Under the pieces are notes generated by a model. The model was not told the DNA's origin. It searched no databases and saw nothing but the letters and a program-made list of their open reading frames with translations. A stretch of 5,053 bases of DNA from an uncultured Selenomonadaceae bacterium (lineage in GTDB: Bacteria > Bacillota > Negativicutes > Selenomonadales > Selenomonadaceae). Positions 1 to 5,053 of this stretch are shown one piece after another; position 1 is the first letter of the stretch; each line of letters starts with the position of its first letter. The position numbers and the translations under genes are program-made. Where the stretch lies: contig CATYZV010000158.1 in the NCBI GenBank assembly GCA_958415865.1, forward strand, positions 1 through 5,053, read 5' to 3'.

Positions 1-22
1 CAATCAAATATAGAACAAAAAT

Positions 23-58
23 AAGGCTGTAGTCTTTATTATTCAAGACTACAGCCTT
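23..58 (-). terminator. intrinsic (rho-independent) terminator of the operon
   Basis: A perfect 14-bp stem (23-36 paired with 45-58) encloses an 8-nt loop. In the minus-strand transcript it is followed by ATTTTTGTTC, a U-rich tail. It begins 29 nt after the permease stop codon, which marks the operon end. Read on the plus strand the tail is weaker, so any bidirectional activity would be secondary. Confidence 0.9.
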
Positions 59-87
59 TATTATAGATCCCTTTTGTTGTTAATTTG

Positions 88-1425
88 TTAAATCACTGTG
101 GAGAGCAGTAAGGTAATGCAGATAGCGACCACAGATGACAAACATGTGGCAAGGGTGTACGATTTGAGAGCGTCGACGACGGAGATGCCGAAGTACTCTT
201 TGACGATCCAGAAGCCAGAGTCGGTTACGTGTGAGAAGCAGATTGCGCCGGAGCCGACAGCGAGTGCGACGAGTGCGGGGTCAAGTCCGGGGTACTGAGG
301 CAGTACCGGTAGGACGATGCCGGCTGCTGTCATCATAGATACGGTAGCGGAACCGACGGAGAAGCGCATGACGGCTGCGACGAACCATGCCAGAATCAAA
401 GGGCTGAGCGACAGGCTGGCTAGGATTGCGCCAAGTTCAGTTCCGAGTCCGCTGTCGAGCAGGACTTTGTTGAACGCGCCGCCTGCGCCGATTACGAGCA
501 GTATACCGGCTACAGGGCCAAAGCATTGTTCAGTGAATTTCAAGAGCTGATTGCGGTCAAAGCCACGTGCTAGTCCCAATGACCAGTAAGCGAAGAAGGC
601 GGAAATCAGCAGGGCCGTAATGGGGTTGCCAATGAAGTTGACGATTTCTGCATAAGAAGATTCTTTGAGCGGAGTCAAATCGAAGATGGTTTTTCCTACC
701 ATGATGATCATCGGCAGCAGTATGGTGAACAAGGTTATGCCGAATTTAGGCAGTGCGCTGTCAGGAACAGGTTCAGCCGGTTCAGACAGTGCTTTTAAGT
801 CGGAATGAATTTTTTTGCTGAGCAGCTTGGAGTAAATGGGACCGCCGATGATAGCTGCGGGAATGCAGACGGCAAGACCTAGCAGGATGACTTTGCCGAG
901 GTCAGCACCCAAGGTGGAGGCAATTGCCATAGCGGCAGGATGAGGCGGCAGCATGCAGTGAACTATCTGCAGTGATACACCCATCGGCACGCCGATCGCT
1001 ACGATGGAAAGGCCGGTAGCGCGGGCAACACTGATTACAAGTGGAATTAAAAGGACGAAGCCTACTTGGAAGAATACAGGGATACCGGTCAAGAGGCCGA
1101 CGATCATCATCGCCCAGTTAGCGCGCTTTTTGCCAAGTGTGTTTATCAATGTGCGTGCTAGGCGTTCAGCACCGCCGGATTCTTCCAGCATCTTGCCGAG
1201 GATGCTGCCGAATCCCAGCACTGTAGCGAGAAATCCCAAAGTGCTGCCCATGCCGGCTTCGATGGAAGCACAGATTTTTAACAGAGGCATGCCGGTCATT
1301 ACACCGACGTAAAAGCAGGCTATGATGAGGCTGACGAAAGCGTGCAGGCGCAGCTTCATTATCAGCACGACTACTAATATAATAGCGGATAAAAGTGTTG
1401 CCACTAGAAAAGTCGTATTTTCCAT
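88..1425 (-). CDS. GntP-family gluconate/sugar-acid:H+ symporter
   Basis: This 445-aa polytopic inner-membrane protein has the length and hydrophobic pattern of the GntP family (438-447 aa, about 12-14 membrane segments). Signatures include GFGSILGKMLEESGGAERLA (residues 71-90), HCMLPPHPAA (156-165), GAGGAFNKVLLDSG (313-326), GSATVS (358-363) and HVTDSGFW (399-406). A charged cytoplasmic-type loop lies around residues 200-228. Family members import gluconate, idonate, fructuronate or related acids by proton symport. Related permeases (for example E. coli YgbN) accompany DUF1537 kinase operons. The start is set by AGGAG at 1436-1440. Only 14 nt separate it from the EIIA gene, and it is the last gene before the terminator. 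No gluconate kinase or phosphogluconate dehydratase is visible, so ordinary gluconate may not be the substrate. The exact substrate cannot be read from the sequence. Confidence 0.93.
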   Translation of the reverse strand: MENTTFLVATLLSAIILVVVLIMKLRLHAFVSLIIACFYVGVMTGMPLLKICASIEAGMGSTLGFLATVLGFGSILGKMLEESGGAERLARTLINTLGKKRANWAMMIVGLLTGIPVFFQVGFVLLIPLVISVARATGLSIVAIGVPMGVSLQIVHCMLPPHPAAMAIASTLGADLGKVILLGLAVCIPAAIIGGPIYSKLLSKKIHSDLKALSEPAEPVPDSALPKFGITLFTILLPMIIMVGKTIFDLTPLKESSYAEIVNFIGNPITALLISAFFAYWSLGLARGFDRNQLLKFTEQCFGPVAGILLVIGAGGAFNKVLLDSGLGTELGAILASLSLSPLILAWFVAAVMRFSVGSATVSMMTAAGIVLPVLPQYPGLDPALVALAVGSGAICFSHVTDSGFWIVKEYFGISVVDALKSYTLATCLSSVVAICITLLLSTVI

Positions 1426-1435
1426 AAATACAATT

Positions 1436-1442
1436 CTCCTTA
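1436..1442 (-). promoter_or_regulatory. ribosome binding site of the GntP gene overlapping the EIIA stop codon
   Basis: In the transcript the stop codon of the EIIA gene and the Shine-Dalgarno sequence of the permease gene share bases in TAAGGAG. This is followed by 10 nt and the ATG at 1423-1425. The arrangement confirms the permease start and suggests translational coupling between the two genes. Confidence 0.75.
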
Positions 1443-1796
1443 TTCAAATGTGATCTTATCGCCGACCATGACGCGCGGAATACCTCTGCCGGACAAAGCT
1501 ATCTGTCCGGGCTGTTCGACAATGCCGGAGCCGTTAAAAATAAAAGTGCAGTGGCCGTGTTCGCCAAGGTCTTTAAGCGCAGTATCACCGATGGCAGTTA
1601 TTTTATATTCTCGTTCAGCTATAACGACGGTATCGCCGACTGCTATATCACCGTGAATTTCACCTTTTGTATGCGATATGACCATATCTATATATTCGTA
1701 GGGAACATCTTTGTCAAAAATGATCATACTTTCACGCAATTGCAAAAGTTGCAGAGTAAAATCTCCGATACCTGTGATTGTTACATCGTATTTCAT
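1440..1796 (-). CDS. PTS glucitol/sorbitol-type enzyme IIA domain protein, stand-alone
   Basis: This 118-aa protein is full length for the GutA/SrlB EIIA family (E. coli SrlB is about 123 aa). Alignment by eye to SrlB places His42, in VISHTKGEIHG, at the phosphorylated His43 of E. coli. The ELGHVTLRFDG-like stretch is also present as LGEHGHCTFIFNG (residues 77-89). In classical systems this protein takes phosphate from HPr and passes it to EIIB during glucitol uptake. No EIIB or EIIC is visible here, and the next gene is a GntP secondary transporter. A phospho-dependent regulatory role, or service to a PTS permease encoded elsewhere, is therefore possible. The ATG at 1794-1796 has a GAGGAG ribosome site at 1804-1809. 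The protein is soluble, with no membrane segments. Family assignment is firm; the role is not. Confidence 0.88.
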   Translation of the reverse strand: MKYDVTITGIGDFTLQLLQLRESMIIFDKDVPYEYIDMVISHTKGEIHGDIAVGDTVVIAEREYKITAIGDTALKDLGEHGHCTFIFNGSGIVEQPGQIALSGRGIPRVMVGDKITFE

Positions 1797-1815
1797 TACA
1801 ACTCTCCTCTTTTAA

Positions 1816-1836
1816 GGGCAGCCTTATCGGCTGCCC
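1816..1836 (-). other. intercistronic GC-rich hairpin between the aldolase and EIIA genes
   Basis: A perfect 8-bp inverted repeat (1816-1823 with 1829-1836, GGGCAGCC/GGCTGCCC) encloses a 5-nt loop. In the minus-strand transcript it is followed by TTAAAAGAGGAG, not a U-run, so it is a poor terminator. It ends 6 nt before the GAGGAG ribosome site of the EIIA gene (1804-1809). It may protect or process the mRNA end of the upstream segment, or affect translation of EIIA. The pairing is certain; the function is inferred. Confidence 0.55.
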
Positions 1837-1844
1837 GTTTACTA

Positions 1845-2693
1845 TTAATTCTTGCCGGCAAATATCTGTATGAATTCAATGATTTTTACTGTCATATGTG
1901 TGCGTGCATCTTTAAGCACCGTTTCAAAACGCAGATTCGGTTCTTCTGCATATGTGTGTCTTTGGAGGTATTCTCTGGCAGCCTGTACAGCCGTCGTAGA
2001 GACTTCCGTATTGATGTTGAACTTTTTAATGCCCAATGCAATAGCTTTCTGCAGGTCGGGCGTGCTGATGCCGGAGGAGCCGTGCAGTACCAAATGACAT
2101 TTCACAGCGGCATGCAGTTCTATGAGCCTGTCAAAATGCAGCTGCGGCTTAGATTTATACAGCCCGTGAGCATTGCCGATGGCTATGGCAAGTGCATCTA
2201 CATTCGTTTCGACTGTGTATTTTATCGCATCTTCTACACCGGTGCATTGAGCAGAGCCTTCGCCGGTGCCGTCTTCGTTATTGAGATAGCCAAGTTCTCC
2301 CTCAACACTGGCATTTTGTGCATGAGCCAGTGATACAGCCGTTTTTGTGTTGGCGATGTTTTCTTCTAGCGGCAGGCGCGAACCGTCATACATCACGGAA
2401 GTGAAGCCGCAGGCAAGAGCTTTTTTTATGGAAGTTAACTCTTTAGCGTGGTCAAGGTGAAGCACGATAGGTATATCCGTATCAGAAAACAGTGCTCTGA
2501 CACTGGCGGCGATCGCTTCAATCGGAGCATGATTCATATATCCTTCACCGAATGAAATTATTACAGGCTGATGCGTTTTTTCAACAGCTGCTTTTACCGC
2601 TAAAATACTTTCTAAGTTGTAGATATTGAACGAGCCGACAGCGCAATTTGCCTTATCGGCAACCGCCAGTATCTCCTGTAAGTTTACGAGCAT
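1845..2693 (-). CDS. class II (zinc) ketose-phosphate aldolase, FbaA/KbaY/GatY/IolJ family
   Basis: This 282-aa protein matches the short class II aldolases (KbaY, GatY and IolJ, about 285-290 aa) rather than the 359-aa FbaA. The zinc and catalytic residues are intact: HLDHA at 79-83 (Asp81 catalytic, His82 metal ligand), Glu133 in GELG, His176 in GNAHG and His204 in LHGSSG. GSSG (205-208) and NINTE (226-230) form the DHAP phosphate site. The family cleaves ketose phosphates to DHAP plus an aldehyde. In this operon the substrate is likely the product of the adjacent kinase. IolJ, which splits 5-keto-2-deoxy-6-phosphogluconate, is the closest functional analogy. Fructose-1,6-bisphosphate, tagatose-1,6-bisphosphate or a decarboxylase-like role as in OtnC remain possible. 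The ATG at 2691-2693 has a GAGGTG ribosome site (2698-2703) inside the 12-nt gap after the kinase stop. Confidence 0.9.
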   Translation of the reverse strand: MLVNLQEILAVADKANCAVGSFNIYNLESILAVKAAVEKTHQPVIISFGEGYMNHAPIEAIAASVRALFSDTDIPIVLHLDHAKELTSIKKALACGFTSVMYDGSRLPLEENIANTKTAVSLAHAQNASVEGELGYLNNEDGTGEGSAQCTGVEDAIKYTVETNVDALAIAIGNAHGLYKSKPQLHFDRLIELHAAVKCHLVLHGSSGISTPDLQKAIALGIKKFNINTEVSTTAVQAAREYLQRHTYAEEPNLRFETVLKDARTHMTVKIIEFIQIFAGKN

Positions 2694-2705
2694 AATACAC
2701 CTCGC

Positions 2706-4133
2706 TTAAACCGTCTTGCCGTCGAGTTCTTCGACGATTTCGCGCAGCGTTGTCTGCGTGCCGACATTGCCGGGGAATATGATATAAGGCATGTAGGGGA
2801 ATTTGCTTTCTGCGCCAGTCTGCCATACGGGGATGCCGGGCTTGATCTGACCCATTACGTTTGCTTTATGCACGTGCAGCCCTTTTGTGCCTACATCGCT
2901 GGAGGTGATGCCGCCTTTGGCGATGATGAAGCTGGGCTGAACGGAGAGTTTGTCAACGATGCTGGTGATAGCTTCAGAAATTTTTACGGATACTTTGAGC
3001 GATTCTTCTTCTGAACCGACATCGAGGCGTTTTCTGCCGGTGAATACAGCCGTAGTTTGACCGTTTTTAATAGAATTTTCAGCTTCAGTGATTATGCGCT
3101 GCAATTCGGCATGGAGTTTTTCCGGTTCTAATACGAGTAAATGGTTGAATTCAATGAAATTAACCCAGCTGCATTTTTTTAATTCGTTGAACTGCTCCGT
3201 CGTCTTTTTAACGTGTGAACCGATGATTATAAGACCGCCGTTTTTGTTGTCGGCAACGAGTTCGGCACGGCTTAAAAGCGGCTTGTCAGAGACGCCGCCG
3301 ATGACTTTGGTCAAAGCTGCGGCCGAGCGGAACATGAAGTTTCTGCCTGCGTTGATAGCTTTGATGAGCGCGATAGCAAAGACTTTTACATCCACGTAGT
3401 CAATGGCATTTACCACGACTTTATTGAAATCCTTTACCGCCATGAGCTGCGCGGTGATGCTGTCGACATCAAAGCTGCGCAGTGAATCGAGGCTGATGCA
3501 GGTCGTGTCAGCTGCTTTGTACGCGCCGTGAGTTTTTTCTTCTACGTAGTCAGGCAGCAGAGACGATTTGTAAGAAAAGGTCTTATCCTTGGCAAATTCC
3601 GTCATGCCGGCAGGCACGAGCCAATCGCCTTCCTGTACGTAATGGATATTGTTCACGGTAAAGCGGCCGCCTTCTTTGAAAAACGGCATGAGCACTTCAC
3701 CGTCGTATTTTTTGCCGGTCTGCTGTTCAACCGTATCTTTTAACACTTTAGTTTCCAGCGGATAATGGCCGCGCAAAGTGGAATCACTGCGGCTGATGAT
3801 GATGAAGTCCTTGCCTGTCTTATCGCTTTCAGCTGCGATGCGCTGCGCTATCGTTTTATGTACCTCTGTAGTGTATTCAGCGGTAAAAGCGCGGGAGTTC
3901 GTCAGGATGAAGAACATGGGATTCGTTTCAGCAAAGCCGTCGGCAATAGACTGCTCAGACCAGTCAGTGTAAACGGATACGTCATGAACCGTCTGCACGC
4001 CGGTCGGATCATCATCTAGTACAACGATTTTCTTGTGCAGCGTATTGAGAGCAGCAGAGAGCTGTTCATTGACCATAGATTCGTCTATCGGTTTTATAGT
4101 TTTAAATAATTCAGACTTCAATATTCTTTCCAT
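2706..4133 (-). CDS. DUF1537 (four-carbon acid sugar kinase family) ATP-dependent sugar-acid kinase
   Basis: This 475-aa cytosolic kinase has the two-domain layout of the OtnK/DtnK/YgbK family: an N-terminal sugar-binding domain and a C-terminal nucleotide-binding domain. Visible signatures are LDDDPTGVQT (residues 39-48), SRSDSTLRGH (114-123), the AKGGITSSD segment (405-413) typical of the ATP-binding half, and FPGNVG (453-458). Known members phosphorylate the terminal hydroxyl of D-threonate, 3-oxo-tetronate or related acids. The protein is longer than E. coli YgbK (about 390 aa) and carries FFKEGGRF (151-158) in the segment where YgbK-type enzymes have a different motif, so it may be a distinct specificity subgroup. 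The ATG at 4131-4133 is preceded by AAAGGAG (4142-4148) at 8-nt spacing, which fixes the start. The aldolase gene begins 12 nt after its stop, implying co-transcription. The four-carbon label comes from the family; the neighbouring GarR-like reductase and FBA-type aldolase suggest a larger keto-acid substrate here. Confidence 0.9.
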   Translation of the reverse strand: MERILKSELFKTIKPIDESMVNEQLSAALNTLHKKIVVLDDDPTGVQTVHDVSVYTDWSEQSIADGFAETNPMFFILTNSRAFTAEYTTEVHKTIAQRIAAESDKTGKDFIIISRSDSTLRGHYPLETKVLKDTVEQQTGKKYDGEVLMPFFKEGGRFTVNNIHYVQEGDWLVPAGMTEFAKDKTFSYKSSLLPDYVEEKTHGAYKAADTTCISLDSLRSFDVDSITAQLMAVKDFNKVVVNAIDYVDVKVFAIALIKAINAGRNFMFRSAAALTKVIGGVSDKPLLSRAELVADNKNGGLIIIGSHVKKTTEQFNELKKCSWVNFIEFNHLLVLEPEKLHAELQRIITEAENSIKNGQTTAVFTGRKRLDVGSEEESLKVSVKISEAITSIVDKLSVQPSFIIAKGGITSSDVGTKGLHVHKANVMGQIKPGIPVWQTGAESKFPYMPYIIFPGNVGTQTTLREIVEELDGKTV

Positions 4134-4160
4134 CGGTAAAGCTCCTTTGCAAAATGGTGG

Positions 4161-4205
4161 TTCAGCAGCCGGCAGAAGGCTGATTTATATATACCGGCCG
4201 CTGAA
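4161..4205 (-). other. intercistronic stem-loop between the reductase and kinase genes
   Basis: Positions 4161-4172 pair with 4194-4205 over 12 bp. The only imperfection becomes a G-U wobble in the minus-strand RNA (4167/4199). The loop is 21 nt. A competing 5-bp hairpin (4166-4170 with 4178-4182) uses part of the same arm. Downstream in the transcript there is only a TTTT run some bases away, so this is not a good intrinsic terminator. It sits about 12 nt upstream of the kinase ribosome binding site. RNA processing, mRNA stabilisation or partial attenuation are possible roles. The pairing is seen directly; the role is inferred. Confidence 0.5.
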
Positions 4206-4215
4206 TATAAAACGA

Positions 4216-5053
4216 TTATTTATCCGGGGATTTGACAGTTACGCCGGAGATATTTTCATAGAACTGCACAATGCCGCTGTGGTCATCCATGATATGGCCG
4301 GTAGCCTTGAGGCTGTGCATGATTTCTTTTAATTCGGCAGTGAGCACGAGCGGTACGGACAGAGCGTCAGCCGTTGCCATTACGTTGGTGATATCTTTGA
4401 GATTAATAGCAAGCGTTCCGCCCGGTTTAAAGTTGCGGGAAATCATCATCGGAGCTTTTGCATCAAGTACGGTACTGCCTGCGAGACCGCCGCGGATAGC
4501 TTCATACACTTTCTGCGGATCTGCTCCGGCTTTTGTAGCGAGCACGAGTGCTTCTGCTACAGCAGCGATATTAAGGTTTACAATTACCTGGTTAGCGAGT
4601 TTTGCCACAGAGCCGCTGCCGTTGGGACCTACTACGGTTACAGAAGTGCCCATCGCATCGAATACGGGGCGTGCTTTTTCTACAACTTCTTCATCACCGC
4701 CGATCATGAATGCTAGCGTAGCATTTACTGCACCCGGTTCACCGCCACTGACAGGAGAATCGAGGAATTTACAGCCTTTATCTTCAACGAGCTTAGCAAA
4801 TTTCTGAGAGTCAACCGGTGAAACAGAGCTCATGTCTATCACAATGGATCCAGGCTTTACACCTGCTAAAATACCGTCATCAGCGCTTAAAAGAGAATTT
4901 ACGATAGGAGCGTTGGGGACCATCGTGATGATAACATCTGCACCTGCTGCCAATTCCTTGGGATCAGCGGCGGTCTTCGCGCCTGCTTCTTTAAGTGCTG
5001 CCACGGCTTTTTCGCTGATGTCGTAAACTGTCAGATCAATGCCTGCTTTCAGC
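4216..5053 (-). CDS. garR: 2-hydroxy-3-oxopropionate (tartronate semialdehyde) reductase, GarR-like, N-terminus cut by window edge
   Basis: This is a member of the 3-hydroxyisobutyrate dehydrogenase superfamily, cytosolic NAD(P)H enzymes that act on short hydroxy acids. The reading frame stays open to the window edge. The 278 visible residues begin LKAGIDLTVYD, so roughly 20 residues carrying the GxGxxG dinucleotide loop are missing; family members are about 295 aa. Visible residues 98-104 are the substrate-binding DSPVSGG motif. The catalytic lysine lies in VAKLANQ (visible residue 151, about 171 in the full protein). The stretch GGLAGSTVLDAKAP followed by RNFKPG closely matches GarR/GlxR as I recall them, whereas LtnD/YgbJ has a different sequence around the catalytic lysine. 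GarR reduces tartronate semialdehyde to D-glycerate, and that is my preferred activity. L-threonate or 3-hydroxyisobutyrate oxidation is less likely. A GTG codon at 5002-5004 lies inside the gene and is not the true start. The kinase gene follows after 82 nt. Confidence 0.88.
   Translation of the reverse strand, partial: LKAGIDLTVYDISEKAVAALKEAGAKTAADPKELAAGADVIITMVPNAPIVNSLLSADDGILAGVKPGSIVIDMSSVSPVDSQKFAKLVEDKGCKFLDSPVSGGEPGAVNATLAFMIGGDEEVVEKARPVFDAMGTSVTVVGPNGSGSVAKLANQVIVNLNIAAVAEALVLATKAGADPQKVYEAIRGGLAGSTVLDAKAPMMISRNFKPGGTLAINLKDITNVMATADALSVPLVLTAELKEIMHSLKATGHIMDDHSGIVQFYENISGVTVKSPDK

Noticed and set aside
1166..1447. Minus-strand 93-codon frame overlapping the start of the permease gene
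   Set aside because: It is out of frame with a clear GntP gene whose start has a good ribosome site, and its translation shows no membrane or domain pattern.
1816..1836. Hairpin considered as an internal intrinsic terminator
   Set aside because: The transcript after the stem reads TTAAAAGAGG, without a U-run, and the following gene has its own close ribosome site in the same direction.
1551..2333. Plus-strand open frame of 260 codons antisense to the aldolase and EIIA genes
   Set aside because: It straddles two well-supported minus-strand genes and their intergenic hairpin, has no recognisable domain and a cysteine/phenylalanine-rich composition typical of antisense shadows.
2650..2660. 11-base word gccttatcggc shared with the hairpin at 1821-1831
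   Set aside because: One copy is within aldolase codons for Ala-Asp-Lys-Ala and lacks the flanking stem. The match looks coincidental.
4271..4807. Plus-strand open frame of 178 codons antisense to the reductase gene
   Set aside because: It lies wholly within the GarR-like coding region. Its serine/alanine/proline-rich translation is what the opposite strand of that gene gives, and no family is recognisable.
4216..5004. Reductase starting at the GTG at 5002-5004 as a complete 262-aa gene
   Set aside because: The frame continues to the window edge with family-typical residues (LKAGIDLTVYD), and a start here would remove the dinucleotide-binding strand. The gene is truncated by the window, not short.

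Overview
The window holds five protein-coding genes, all on the minus strand. They are tightly spaced and look like the 3' part of one catabolic operon, which ends in a strong intrinsic terminator near position 23-58. In transcription order (right to left) they are: a GarR-type 2-hydroxy-3-oxopropionate reductase whose N-terminus is cut by the window edge; a DUF1537-family acid-sugar kinase; a class II fructose-bisphosphate-aldolase-family aldolase; a glucitol/sorbitol-type PTS enzyme IIA protein; and a GntP-family gluconate/acid-sugar permease. The operon promoter and any regulator lie outside the window to the right. No RNA genes, insertion sequences, CRISPR arrays or prophage genes are visible.

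The gene set reads as a pathway for a sugar acid. The permease would import it and the DUF1537 kinase would phosphorylate its terminal hydroxyl. The class II aldolase would then split a ketose-1-phosphate-like intermediate into DHAP and a short aldehyde acid. The reductase resembles GarR (tartronate semialdehyde reductase) more closely than LtnD (L-threonate dehydrogenase). This suggests the aldehyde is tartronate semialdehyde, reduced to glycerate, and that the substrate is a 5-keto-hexonate-type acid rather than a four-carbon acid. That reconstruction is inference; the family assignments are firm.

The odd member is the orphan glucitol-type EIIA. It keeps its phosphorylatable histidine, but no EIIB or EIIC is visible and the transporter beside it is not a PTS permease. 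A regulatory role linking PTS phosphorylation to uptake or catabolism is possible. Two of the four gene junctions also contain GC-rich stem-loops without a good U-tract, which could be mRNA-processing or differential-expression elements.

Taxonomy: strong AGGAG ribosome binding sites, moderate GC (judged by eye) and the gene content suggest a Firmicute, possibly a Negativicute such as Megamonas or Selenomonas relatives. This is a low-confidence guess from sequence style alone. There is no gene-free stretch longer than 90 bases.
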